DNA of 30,274 nucleotides, from the NCBI GenBank assembly GCA_046481785.1, contig JAWOJF010000194.1:1-30274 (forward strand), read 5' to 3'. Below are positions 14,749-22,454 of the stretch, one piece after another. The notes beneath the pieces were generated by a model. The model was not told the DNA's origin, ran no database searches, and saw only the letters and a list, made by a program, of their open reading frames with translations. Each line of letters begins with the position of its first letter. Position 1 is the first letter of the stretch. A program made the position numbers and the translations under genes. This DNA comes from JAWOJF01 sp046481785 (GTDB lineage: Bacteria > Bacteroidota > Ignavibacteria > Ignavibacteriales > Ignavibacteriaceae).

Positions 14749-15722
14749 CTTTGCCTTAACCCAAGATTTATAAGATCATGCAGGTGAACAACACCAATCG
14801 GCTTATTGTCGTCATCAACAATTATTAAAACTGTTATTTTATAATTTTCCATATGCTGAAGGGCAAAAGAGGCAAGATAATTTTCTTTTGTAACTTTCGG
14901 GTTGCGGGTCATAACATCTGCTGCCTTTAACTCTTTAATTTCAAGAGTTCTCTCAAGCAGGCGTCTTAAATCTCCGTCAGTAATTATTCCTGTCAAAACA
15001 CCTTCATCATTAACAACACATGCAGCGCCAAGCCTTTTAGTAGTAATTTCTATTATAACATCTTTAAGAAAAGTATCTTCATTAACAATAGGAATAAGAT
15101 CTCCGGTTATCATTATTTCTTTTATTTCAAGAGACAAACGTTTACCCAAACTGCCGCCCGGATGAAGATAAGCAAAATCCTCTGCAGTAAAATTCCTTTT
15201 CTGAAGCAATGCAACCGATAGAGCATCACCCAATGCAAGAGTTGCGGTAGTTGAAGCGGTAGGTGCCAGGTCGTAGGGACAGGCTTCCTCTTTAACGGCA
15301 ACATTAAGATAAATATCGCACTCTCTGCCCAGCTTTGAATCACGTATGCCGCACATTGCTATTAAAGTAACCTGAATTCTTTTTAACATTGGAATCAGGT
15401 TCAGCAACTCTTCGGTATCACCGCTTTTCGATATAAGAATAACAACATCTCCTTTTCTCACCATCCCAAGATCACCGTGAAGTGCATCAGTAGGATGCAG
15501 ATAAATTGCAGCAGTACCGGTTGAATTAAGAGTTGCAACAATTTTTCTTGCTATTAACCCTGATTTACCCATACCTGTTAACACTACTCTCCCCTTACAC
15601 TCATAAATTACATCAATTGCTCTTACAAAATCTTCATTTATACTTGCGTTTAGTCCGGCCACAGCTTCAGATTCAATCCTGATTACTTCTTTCCCTTTTT
15701 TTATTATTTCATCGCCGCTCAA
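14745..15722 (-). CDS. kdsD: D-arabinose-5-phosphate isomerase (KdsD/KpsF family)
   Basis: The 325-residue protein has an N-terminal SIS domain (VVLTGMGKSGLIARKIVATLNSTG, FLHPTDALHGDLGM-type segment YLHPTDALHGDLGMV, VILISKSGDTEEL) and two C-terminal CBS domains (about 205-325; IMITGDLIPIVNEDTFLKD, GIITDGDLRRLLE, DVMTRNP). The LAYLHPGGSLGKRL-type linker (FAYLHPGGSLGKRLSL) is diagnostic. It converts ribulose-5-phosphate to arabinose-5-phosphate, the precursor for KDO. It is the fourth-step neighbour of kdsA here, separated only by an unknown gene 2 nt upstream, and overlaps lptC by 4 nt. Confidence 0.96.
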   Translation of the reverse strand: MSGDEIIKKGKEVIRIESEAVAGLNASINEDFVRAIDVIYECKGRVVLTGMGKSGLIARKIVATLNSTGTAAIYLHPTDALHGDLGMVRKGDVVILISKSGDTEELLNLIPMLKRIQVTLIAMCGIRDSKLGRECDIYLNVAVKEEACPYDLAPTASTTATLALGDALSVALLQKRNFTAEDFAYLHPGGSLGKRLSLEIKEIMITGDLIPIVNEDTFLKDVIIEITTKRLGAACVVNDEGVLTGIITDGDLRRLLERTLEIKELKAADVMTRNPKVTKENYLASFALQHMENYKITVLIIVDDDNKPIGVVHLHDLINLGLRQR

Positions 15723-15724
15723 TT

Positions 15725-16456
15725 TTATCCTCTTTTAAAAAGTTTAAATATATTTTTTTTTGGCTGTTCCGCAGGTTGTGCCTGCGGGTAGTCAATTTTT
15801 ATTCTTTTGAAATATTTATTATATGCAATAAAGGCAAGCCTTAGCTCATCATCGTTAAAGTCTTTCAGATCTGCAAACAAAAGAGCCGGCTTAAATACTT
15901 TCTCCTTGTCCCTGATATTCTTAACCATCATAAGGTAATTATAAAAATTAGTTACAGGTATTAACATATTTATTCCTGATTCCTTAACATGCAGCCATAT
16001 TTTTTTATCCACGGGTGCAATTGCCAGGATAAACTCATCATTTACTATCTCAGTTTCTTTCACATATGAATTATCCCCGGGGGCATTGTCTCCCGGTTCC
16101 CATTCAGAATAATTCCACCGTTTAATTTCATTCAGTTCTGAAGCATCATTATCAACGCTGATATCATATTCTATTTCATCATCAACAGCTTCATGTATAA
16201 CTATATCGGCCTTGTTCATCGTATAAATAATTGTTCCGAGCGCAAACACAGGGGAAGAAGGGAGTGAGAGATCCGGAGAAGAACCGGCTTTCCCTAAAAT
16301 AAAATTACTATTTCCAAATCTTCCCTGCCCGGTAACAACAAGCCGCTCAATTTTATCCCTGTACCCAGCATAACCAGGTTTGTTTACAGGAAGTACCGAA
16401 AATAATAATTCCTTTTCCAGCGCAGTTATTTCCCGCGGAAACATTAAATGTTCCAA
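15725..16456 (-). CDS. Uncharacterised protein encoded between kdsA and kdsD
   Basis: I do not recognise this 243-residue protein. It has no signal peptide or hydrophobic helix, so it should be cytoplasmic. The N-terminal ~75 residues (LEKELLFSVLPVNKPGYAGYRDKIERLVVTGQG) look like a compact alpha/beta region. A centre of acidic residues (EAVDDEIEYDISVDNDASEL) is followed by YSEWEPGD and IWLHVKESGINMLIPVTNFYNYLMMV. The tail is basic (PKKNIFKLFKRG). It is tightly packed in the KDO operon, 8 nt from kdsA and 2 nt from kdsD, which argues for a KDO/LPS-linked role. It has no HAD motif (DxDG), so it is not a KdsC phosphatase. Confidence 0.8.
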   Translation of the reverse strand: MEHLMFPREITALEKELLFSVLPVNKPGYAGYRDKIERLVVTGQGRFGNSNFILGKAGSSPDLSLPSSPVFALGTIIYTMNKADIVIHEAVDDEIEYDISVDNDASELNEIKRWNYSEWEPGDNAPGDNSYVKETEIVNDEFILAIAPVDKKIWLHVKESGINMLIPVTNFYNYLMMVKNIRDKEKVFKPALLFADLKDFNDDELRLAFIAYNKYFKRIKIDYPQAQPAEQPKKNIFKLFKRG

Positions 16457-16464
16457 ATCAATCT

Positions 16465-17277
16465 CTAAAACTTTTTAATAGTGTTATCAATTTCTTTAAT
16501 CTCAATCAGGAAATCTTTTAATTCATTTAAGGGGAACTGGCTTGCCGCATCACTTAAAGCATTAGGAGGATCGGGATGAGTTTCAATAAACAGCGCATCT
16601 ATACCTACAGCGGCTGCGGCGCGTGCCAAAGGACGAATAAATCCGGGCTGCCCCCCGCTTTTATCTCCCTTGCTGGGAAGCTGGACAGAATGAGTAGCAT
16701 CCATAACCACAGGGTAACCAGTTTCTTTCATAATTACCAAAGACCGCATATCAACAACAAGATTATGATAGCCGAATGTAGTTCCTCTTTCAGTAAGAAG
16801 AACATTTTTATTCCCCGTAGAGGCTACCTTATCAGCAGCATGCTTTATATCTTCAGGTGCAAGGAACTGGCCTTTTTTAATATTTACAAATTTTCCGGTT
16901 TCACCTGCAGCTAATAATAAATCGGTCTGCCTGCATAAAAATGCCGGTATTTGCAGAACATCCACATATTCCGCCGATTTTTTGGCATCTTCAACCGAAT
17001 GAATATCCGTAAGAACCGGTATATCGAATTCTTTTTTAACTTTAGAAAGAATCCTTAAGGCTTCATCATCGCCAATGCCTGTAAATGAACTAATACTTGT
17101 CCTGTTCGCCTTTTTATAGCTTGATTTAAAAATAAAAGGAATATTTAATTCACTTGTAATTTTTTTTATTTGTCCGGCTATAGCCAAAATCATTTTTTCA
17201 TTTTCAATTACGCATGGTCCGGCAATAAGTACAAACGGACTATTATCACCGATTGATATATTATTTAGTTTAAGCAT
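16465..17277 (-). CDS. kdsA: 3-deoxy-8-phosphooctulonate synthase (KDO-8-phosphate synthase)
   Basis: The 270-residue protein condenses arabinose-5-phosphate with phosphoenolpyruvate to make KDO-8-phosphate. Conserved elements are IAGPCVIE, FKSSYKKANRTS, GIGDDEALRILSKVK, VLTDIHS, DVLQIPAFLCRQTDLL, KKGQFLAPED, LTERGTTFGYHNLVVDMRSL, MDATHSVQLP and IETHPDPPNALSDAAS. Cys22 in AGPC, with the His, Glu and Asp of THSVQ, FIETHPDP and NALSDAAS, is the metal-site set of the metal-dependent (class II) enzymes; metal-independent enzymes have Asn at that Cys. It is the first gene of the kds-lpt operon, behind the promoter at 17322-17352. The start at 17277 gives the normal family N-terminus. Confidence 0.97.
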   Translation of the reverse strand: MLKLNNISIGDNSPFVLIAGPCVIENEKMILAIAGQIKKITSELNIPFIFKSSYKKANRTSISSFTGIGDDEALRILSKVKKEFDIPVLTDIHSVEDAKKSAEYVDVLQIPAFLCRQTDLLLAAGETGKFVNIKKGQFLAPEDIKHAADKVASTGNKNVLLTERGTTFGYHNLVVDMRSLVIMKETGYPVVMDATHSVQLPSKGDKSGGQPGFIRPLARAAAAVGIDALFIETHPDPPNALSDAASQFPLNELKDFLIEIKEIDNTIKKF

Positions 17278-17321
17278 AGTTTAAAATACCCATGTTCTGT
17301 AATATTATCCTACATATTTGC

Positions 17322-17352
17322 GAAATATAAGCAATTTATTATCTCACCCCAA
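17322..17352 (-). promoter_or_regulatory. Predicted promoter of the kds-lpt operon
   Basis: On the minus strand TTG (17350-17352), a 20-nt spacer and TATATTTC (17322-17329) fit the Bacteroidetes TTG-N20-TAnnTTTG form except for the last base. Transcription would start about 30-40 nt upstream of the kdsA ATG. Confidence 0.5.
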
Positions 17353-17480
17353 CCCTCCTTACAATTGTTAAAATTGTTAAGAGCACAGGTATGAAGTAAT
17401 TTTTTAATTTTTTTTGGAAGTTTAGTTTAATAATTGTATACTTTTTTACTAAAATTTCACCTATCATAATTTTTTATATA

Positions 17481-17633
17481 ATGCAGATTAAAGCCGGTAA
17501 GGAATATAATTCTCAGGAATCAGAGGAGAAGCCACCTGTTTTCAAAAAATGGAAAACATGGTACTTACTTGTTTTAGGAAATTTAATCTTCTTAATTATA
17601 CTCTTTTATTTATTTACCAAAATATTTGAATGA
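17481..17633 (+). CDS. 50-residue single-helix membrane protein, coupled to the downstream symporter
   Basis: ATG at 17481 opens a 50-codon frame ending TGA at 17631-17633. Its stop overlaps the symporter's ATG (17630) in an ATGA arrangement, the usual sign of translational coupling. The product has a polar N-terminus (about 1-22, ESEEKPPVF), an aromatic/basic interface (KKWKTWY, 22-28) and one transmembrane helix (~29-47, LLVLGNLIFLIILFYLFTKIF), ending in Glu. The organisation (polar N-tail, Trp-rich interface, one helix) suggests a small subunit of the symporter. Small companion proteins exist for some sodium:solute symporters (e.g. DUF4212 type), but I do not recognise this as one. There is no Shine-Dalgarno. 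Its real existence rests on the overlap and amino-acid pattern. Confidence 0.72.
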   Translation: MQIKAGKEYNSQESEEKPPVFKKWKTWYLLVLGNLIFLIILFYLFTKIFE

Positions 17634-19333
17634 CAACATTAGACTGGATTGTTCTTGCCGGATTTTTAGTTTTTATTGTTATCTATGGTGTTTGGAAAGG
17701 ACGCGGCAGCAAGGATATAAAAGGCTACCTGCTTTCCAACTATGATATGAAATGGTATACCATTACTCTTTCAGTAATGGCTACTCAGGCAAGCGCTATT
17801 ACCTTTCTATCTACACCTGGGCAGGCATATGTGGATGGAATGCGGTTTGTTCAGTTTTATCTTGGACTTCCTTTAGCTATGATAATTATTTCCATTACTG
17901 CTGTTCCCCTGTTCCACAGGTTAAAGGTATATACTGCTTATGAATTTCTTGAAAAACAATTTGATCTGAAAACCCGTGCGCTGGCAGCTATCATGTTTTT
18001 AATCCAACGGGGACTTGCTGCGGGCCTTACCATTTATGCACCTGCAATAATCCTTTCTGTCCTCCTTGGATGGAATATTTATGTTACCTGCTTTATTATA
18101 GGTTTATTAGTTATTATTTATACGGCTGCCGGCGGTTCACGTGCTGTAAGCTGGACACAGTCACACCAGATGATAGTTATTTTTATAGGGATGGCATCTG
18201 CTTTTATTACAATGATACTGCTTCTTCCTGATAATTTATCTTTTATTGACTCGGTTAAAGTTGCCGGAAAACTTGGAAAGTTAAATGCAATCGATTTTTC
18301 CTTTGATCTGGATAACCGGTACAGCTTTTGGTCGGGTATTATAGGCGGTTTGTTTCTTCAGCTTTCATATTTTGGTACTGACCAGTCGCAGGTTCAGAGA
18401 TACCTTACGGGTAAATCTGTTGCCCATAGCAGGATTGGCCTGCTGGCTAACGGAATTGTTAAGATCCCGATGCAGTTTGGAATACTGTTTATTGGGGCAG
18501 TTCTTTTTGTTTTCTACCAGTATACAGCCCCCCCGCTTTTCTTTAATCCTGTTGAAGCATCAAACGTTAAGAGCGGTACATATGCCGCTGAATATAATAA
18601 GCTGGAATCAGAATATTATTCGACATTTAATGAAAAAAAATCTCAACTAAATGAACTAACAAATGCTATTAAAACCGGTGATGAGACTGTAATTGAAGAG
18701 GCACAGAAAAGTGTTCAGGCCTCTGGTGAAAAAATTCAAAGTATAAGAAGTGATGCAATTGGATTAATTCAAAAAGCCAATCCGGCAGCAAGTTCAAATG
18801 ATACAAACTATATCTTTTTAACTTTTGTTATAACATTTCTGCCTGCAGGCTTAGTGGGGTTGGTTTTAGCTGCTATTTTTTCAGCCTCAATGTCCTCAAC
18901 ATCCTCGGAAATAAACGCCCTGGCATCAACAACAATTGTTGATATATATAAACGCATGATTAAAAGTAACGGCAGCGACAGGCACTATTTAATTGTTACA
19001 AAAACAGCTACCGTAATTTGGGGCTTGCTTGCAATACTTTTTGCAGAATTTGCTAATCATCTTGGTTCTTTAATAGAAGCAGTTAATATCCTCGGATCCC
19101 TGTTTTACGGAACTATATTAGGAATTTTCCTGCTGGCTTTTTATTTCAAATGGATAAAAGGCTCCGCAGCATTTTATTCTGCTATTATTGCAGAGATTTG
19201 TGTTTTATATTGCTTTTTCTTTACAAACATCTCTTTTCTCTGGTATAATGTAGTTGGGTGTGCCGGGGTTATTATTTTTGCAATCATTTTAAATACATTT
19301 TTACGAAAGAGTTATAATATATCAGAGGTTTAA
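17630..19333 (+). CDS. Sodium:solute symporter (SSS family)
   Basis: The 567-residue protein has about 13 hydrophobic helices. SSS family marks are SVMATQASAITFLSTPGQAYVDGMRFVQFYLG in helices 2-3 (split below 20 residues: ATQASAITFLSTPG), AAGGSRAVSWTQSHQMI, FGTDQSQVQRYLTGKS and SASMSSTSSEINALAST. Members couple Na+ entry to uptake of sugars, amino acids, nucleosides or similar; the substrate is not predictable here. A hydrophilic insert of about 85 residues (from SGTYAAEYNKLESEYY to ANPAASSNDT), rich in Glu, Lys and Gln and likely helical or coiled-coil, splits two helices in the middle. The start overlaps the stop of the 50-residue gene, and the rhomboid gene begins immediately after its stop, so the three are probably one operon. 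Confidence 0.93.
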   Translation: MTTLDWIVLAGFLVFIVIYGVWKGRGSKDIKGYLLSNYDMKWYTITLSVMATQASAITFLSTPGQAYVDGMRFVQFYLGLPLAMIIISITAVPLFHRLKVYTAYEFLEKQFDLKTRALAAIMFLIQRGLAAGLTIYAPAIILSVLLGWNIYVTCFIIGLLVIIYTAAGGSRAVSWTQSHQMIVIFIGMASAFITMILLLPDNLSFIDSVKVAGKLGKLNAIDFSFDLDNRYSFWSGIIGGLFLQLSYFGTDQSQVQRYLTGKSVAHSRIGLLANGIVKIPMQFGILFIGAVLFVFYQYTAPPLFFNPVEASNVKSGTYAAEYNKLESEYYSTFNEKKSQLNELTNAIKTGDETVIEEAQKSVQASGEKIQSIRSDAIGLIQKANPAASSNDTNYIFLTFVITFLPAGLVGLVLAAIFSASMSSTSSEINALASTTIVDIYKRMIKSNGSDRHYLIVTKTATVIWGLLAILFAEFANHLGSLIEAVNILGSLFYGTILGIFLLAFYFKWIKGSAAFYSAIIAEICVLYCFFFTNISFLWYNVVGCAGVIIFAIILNTFLRKSYNISEV

Positions 19334-20086
19334 ATGCTATTTCCAGTTGGTGATGATAATCGTGACAGACATATAACTCCTTATTTCAACTATTTGTTTG
19401 TGGCCTTAAATGTTTTAGTTTTTATATACTTTCAGGGGTGTGGTACAAATGAAAGATTTACTTATGCATATTCTACTGTTCCGGCAGAGATTGTAACAGG
19501 CGAAGATATAGTAACAGATGACAGGGTCTTTCAGGATCCTTTAACCGGCGAGACATTCGCAATCCCGGGATTGCAGCCCACTCCATTATCGGTTTACCTT
19601 ACGCTTTTTACATCCATGTTTATGCATGGCGGGTTTGCACATATTTTAGGAAATATGGTTTTTCTCCTGGTTTTTGGAGATAACATAGAAAACAGGGTTG
19701 GCCATTTACGATATGTACTTTTTTATCTGCTTTGCGGACTTATAGCCGGCCTTTCTCATGTCTATGCCACAGTAATGTTTGGTGGTAATCCCCTCATACC
19801 TTCTCTTGGTGCCTCAGGGGCTATTTCCGGAGTGCTTGGCGCATATATTTTACTTTTTCCAAAGAGACGTGTTAGAGTAATGGTATTTTATTTCTTTACT
19901 GAAGTGCCTGCTATTGTTGCATTGGGCATTTGGTTCTTATTTCAGTTAATGAGCGGTATTGGCGCCCTGGGTGCGGGTTCGCAGGAAGGCGGAGTTGCTT
20001 ATGCGGCACATATCGGCGGCTTTATAGCTGGTTTGATACTTATTAAATTTTTTGATATAGGGAGAAGACGTAGAGTTGTAATGTGA
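19334..20086 (+). CDS. Rhomboid-family intramembrane serine protease
   Basis: The 250-residue protein has about six to seven hydrophobic helices. The catalytic dyad is S161 (PSLGASGAISGVLGAY) and H226 (YAAHIGGFIAG), with the conserved MHGGFAHILGNMVFLLVFGDNIE between helices 1 and 2. Rhomboids cleave membrane proteins within or near their transmembrane segment, releasing domains at the membrane surface. A loop of ~50 residues (STVPAEIVTG...DPLTGETFAIPGLQ) between the first and second helices is longer than in E. coli GlpG, but is common in the Bacteroidetes-type proteins. The ATG at 19334 starts directly after the symporter stop, with AGAGG 8 nt upstream. Confidence 0.95.
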   Translation: MLFPVGDDNRDRHITPYFNYLFVALNVLVFIYFQGCGTNERFTYAYSTVPAEIVTGEDIVTDDRVFQDPLTGETFAIPGLQPTPLSVYLTLFTSMFMHGGFAHILGNMVFLLVFGDNIENRVGHLRYVLFYLLCGLIAGLSHVYATVMFGGNPLIPSLGASGAISGVLGAYILLFPKRRVRVMVFYFFTEVPAIVALGIWFLFQLMSGIGALGAGSQEGGVAYAAHIGGFIAGLILIKFFDIGRRRRVVM

Positions 20087-20167
20087 TTTCCACACTTTGC
20101 AACTTTAACTGGATAATGTATCTTATTGTGTAAGTTAAAATTGACTGTAGGAATAACAGGAGGAAAA

Positions 20168-20440
20168 ATGACAAGAAATAAAAATGGTTTTTTCACAGGA
20201 TTGTTGATAGGCGGAATAATTGGAAGTGTTGTTGCACTTCTTTATGCCCCCCTTCCGGGAAAGAAATTAAGAAAGAAGATTTCCGATAAGTCTGAAGATA
20301 TTATAGAAGATATTAATGATTATATTGAAACTGGTAAAGAAAAAGCAGAGGATCTGATTAAAGATGGTTCTGAATTAATAAAAGAAGGCAGGGCCAAGGC
20401 TAGAACTATTTTAGACGATGCAAAAAAACTTGTTTCTTAA
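20168..20440 (+). CDS. YtxH domain-containing protein
   Basis: The 90-residue protein has the YtxH-like pattern. A short N-terminal hydrophobic helix with glycine repeats (GFFTGLLIGGIIGSVVALLYAPLPGKKLRKKI, residues ~7-38; the APxxGKKxR motif is typical) is followed by a long amphipathic Glu/Lys/Asp-rich tail able to form a coiled coil (IIEDINDYIETGKEKAEDLI). YtxH proteins are small envelope-associated proteins linked to stress in Bacillus; their function is not defined. The ATG at 20168 is preceded by an excellent AGGAGG, so the longer in-frame start at 20126 is not used. A strong hairpin follows at 20449-20490. Confidence 0.88.
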   Translation: MTRNKNGFFTGLLIGGIIGSVVALLYAPLPGKKLRKKISDKSEDIIEDINDYIETGKEKAEDLIKDGSELIKEGRAKARTILDDAKKLVS

Positions 20441-20448
20441 TTTTACTT

Positions 20449-20490
20449 AAAGAAAGATAACATCTTTTTTAGAAGATGTTATCTTTCTTT
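20449..20490 (+). terminator. Strong terminator hairpin after the YtxH gene
   Basis: AAAGAAAGATAACATCTT (20449-20466) and its exact inverse (20473-20490) form an 18-bp stem with a 6-nt loop. The 3' arm is itself T-rich, which serves as the terminating tract. Confidence 0.85.
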
Positions 20491-20655
20491 GATATGTTTT
20501 CCCCCAGCCCGGATGGGCATATTTCACTGCTGCTAAAGTATCACTTTTCCGTAAAATCTTTATTACAGTCCCCAAACAATGGTATTTTCAGAGTTGCTCC
20601 TATAGATTTTTAAAAATTAATTCTTAACTTTCCCTATAAATTATTCAGGGCATTT

Positions 20656-21237
20656 TTGGAAAAAGGACGAAAACTACAGATTATTAAAGCTGCCGACAAA
20701 AGATTTTCCAAACATGGTTTGGGGAAAACCACTCTTGATGAAGTTGCACGCGATTTGAGAATTGGTAAGGCAACTATTTATCATTACTTTAATTCAAAAG
20801 AAGAGCTGTTTTTCGAAACTATCAATTGGGAGTCTTCTCAAATAATTGAGGATGTGAAGGCAATATTTAACAATGAACAGAAAGATATCCATAGCAGGTT
20901 TATTGAATATTTCACTTTTAAAGAATCACTCAATACCAGGTACAAACTCATTTATGAAATCATTTTGATCATCCTGAAAGATGAAGGTTTTGAAAAAGAA
21001 GCGGAGATTATAAAAAACTTAATTAAAAAGGAAGAGGAGATATTAAGCCTGGCAATAAGCTCATTATATGCTGCAAAAATAGAGAATATGAAACCGGGAC
21101 TGCCATTATTATTTGTATTACAAAGCTGGGGAGTATTATTCAGCAGTAAGTTATCCACGCTTTCAGATTCAAACAAGGCGGCTGATGCTAAGGAAATTTT
21201 TTATAAAGATATGGATAAAATCCTGCCAAAATCCTGA
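20656..21237 (+). CDS. TetR/AcrR-family transcriptional regulator
   Basis: The 193-residue protein has an N-terminal TetR-type HTH (residues ~5-50): RKLQIIKAADKRFSKHG, TTLDEVARDLRIGKATIYHYF and NSKEELFFE. The C-terminal ~140 residues form the helical ligand/dimer domain, which has no recognisable ligand signature. I take the TTG at 20656 as the start because no ATG fits the frame upstream and CAGGG lies ~8 nt before it; a TTG start is unusual in this window. It may regulate a distant gene, as neither neighbour is an obvious efflux target: the terminator at 20449 separates it from the upstream genes and the methyltransferase-like gene converges on it. Its stop lies 3 nt from that gene's stop. 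Confidence 0.85.
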   Translation: MEKGRKLQIIKAADKRFSKHGLGKTTLDEVARDLRIGKATIYHYFNSKEELFFETINWESSQIIEDVKAIFNNEQKDIHSRFIEYFTFKESLNTRYKLIYEIILIILKDEGFEKEAEIIKNLIKKEEEILSLAISSLYAAKIENMKPGLPLLFVLQSWGVLFSSKLSTLSDSNKAADAKEIFYKDMDKILPKS

Positions 21238-21240
21238 TTC

Positions 21241-22170
21241 TTAAATATCTAATTCAGATATTCTTTTACCCTGTTTAGTGATCACATCAAATAAGTACAG
21301 ATCACCAATCTGGTTAATCCGGTTTTTACCCGATAAAAATGTTAAATTACCCGATTTATCGCGCGACTCCCTGAATTTGCTTTCCACATATCCCTTTTCA
21401 CAATCAACCGGTTTCAGATTTTGTGCAGTATCTTCCCTAACAAAAAAGGCATTTGATCCGGCTGAATTGGAACCGACAAATATATATCCTTTTTTCTGAG
21501 CAAGTATACAAAGAGCTTTAAGTGATGCGCCAAAATATAGGTTAGAATAATGTTTTTCTGTCCGGTTAAACCTTTCAGAATAAGGTACCGTTACAGCTTC
21601 CTTATATCCAAAGACACTGTTATATTCACAGATAACAATGCGTGGAGATATAATATTAATTGCTTCCCAAATCCAATAGTCATTACCGTCAATATCAATA
21701 CTTAACAGTCCTATATCACCATTAATCCCGTTTGATTCAATAAGTTTATTTATATTTTCCTTTGTTATAAAAGCATTTACCGCAGTTATATCATACTGCC
21801 AGAAGATATCACGCTTCTTTATCTTTTTAATATTTCCCTCATCAGAATCCATTATTAAACCCTGCCAGTTATTATTAACCATAAGAAAACGTGTATTTGA
21901 TTCCGTATAATCTTCAACTCCAAACTCAACAAAGACAGGATTATATATTGCAACCCGGGAAATTAAATACTGTATTATACCATCTTCCCCTCTCTGGGAA
22001 AAAACTTTAAATTCGAAGTCTGAAATATTCTCCGGCGTATACTCTGATTTCCGCATTTCATTAATAAGTATTCTTGCAGTAAGTATGCGGTTTTCTTCAA
22101 TCTGATTATTGAGTATATCATATTTTTTTAACAGAGGCGAGATAAAATACTTAACAGTCTCTTTTAACAT
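21241..22170 (-). CDS. FkbM-like / SAM-dependent methyltransferase-like protein
   Basis: The 309-residue protein contains a Rossmann-like core with FVEFGVEDYTESNTRFLMV, DSDEGNIKKI and LLSIDIDGNDYWIWEAI, preceded by VFSQRGEDGIIQYLI. This S-Q-(R/G)-E-D-G-I and FVEFGVEDY pattern belongs to FkbM-type methyltransferase relatives often found with surface-polysaccharide genes. The first ~40 residues (SPLLKKYDILNNQIEENRIL) look coiled-coil or regulatory. There is no glycosyltransferase or polysaccharide gene nearby, so it is an orphan here. The substrate is unknown and a methyltransferase activity is not proven. The gene converges on the TetR gene with a 3-nt gap. AT-rich composition matches its neighbours. 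Confidence 0.68.
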   Translation of the reverse strand: MLKETVKYFISPLLKKYDILNNQIEENRILTARILINEMRKSEYTPENISDFEFKVFSQRGEDGIIQYLISRVAIYNPVFVEFGVEDYTESNTRFLMVNNNWQGLIMDSDEGNIKKIKKRDIFWQYDITAVNAFITKENINKLIESNGINGDIGLLSIDIDGNDYWIWEAINIISPRIVICEYNSVFGYKEAVTVPYSERFNRTEKHYSNLYFGASLKALCILAQKKGYIFVGSNSAGSNAFFVREDTAQNLKPVDCEKGYVESKFRESRDKSGNLTFLSGKNRINQIGDLYLFDVITKQGKRISELDI

Positions 22171-22454
22171 TTTTCATTCCTGATAAAACTTTTAAACGAA
22201 TAATACGAAAAAATACAGTTCTCAATATTTGAGCATCGTCAAACCATTAATGAGTATAAGTCGAAGAGATGTTCTCAACTTAAGGGAAGTTTTTAAAAAA
22301 GAAGGTTCAATAATAAATATAAATTTTACTGTATAATATTAAACAATTTTCTTTTCACCTCATTGAGTGAAAAAATAATATGGGAATGAATAAATTTCAA
22401 TAAAAATGGGATGTATGGCAGATGTTAAGTTGTAATGGTTGATTTTATACTATC

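Noticed and set aside
15725..16456. Calling the unknown kds gene kdsC
   Set aside because: No HAD-phosphatase motif (DxDG, or the later Lys and DD motifs) is present.
22352..22373. TTTTCAC...GTGAAAA hairpin downstream of phoU as a terminator
   Set aside because: Only a 7-bp stem with an 8-nt loop and no T-run follows on either strand; too weak to call.
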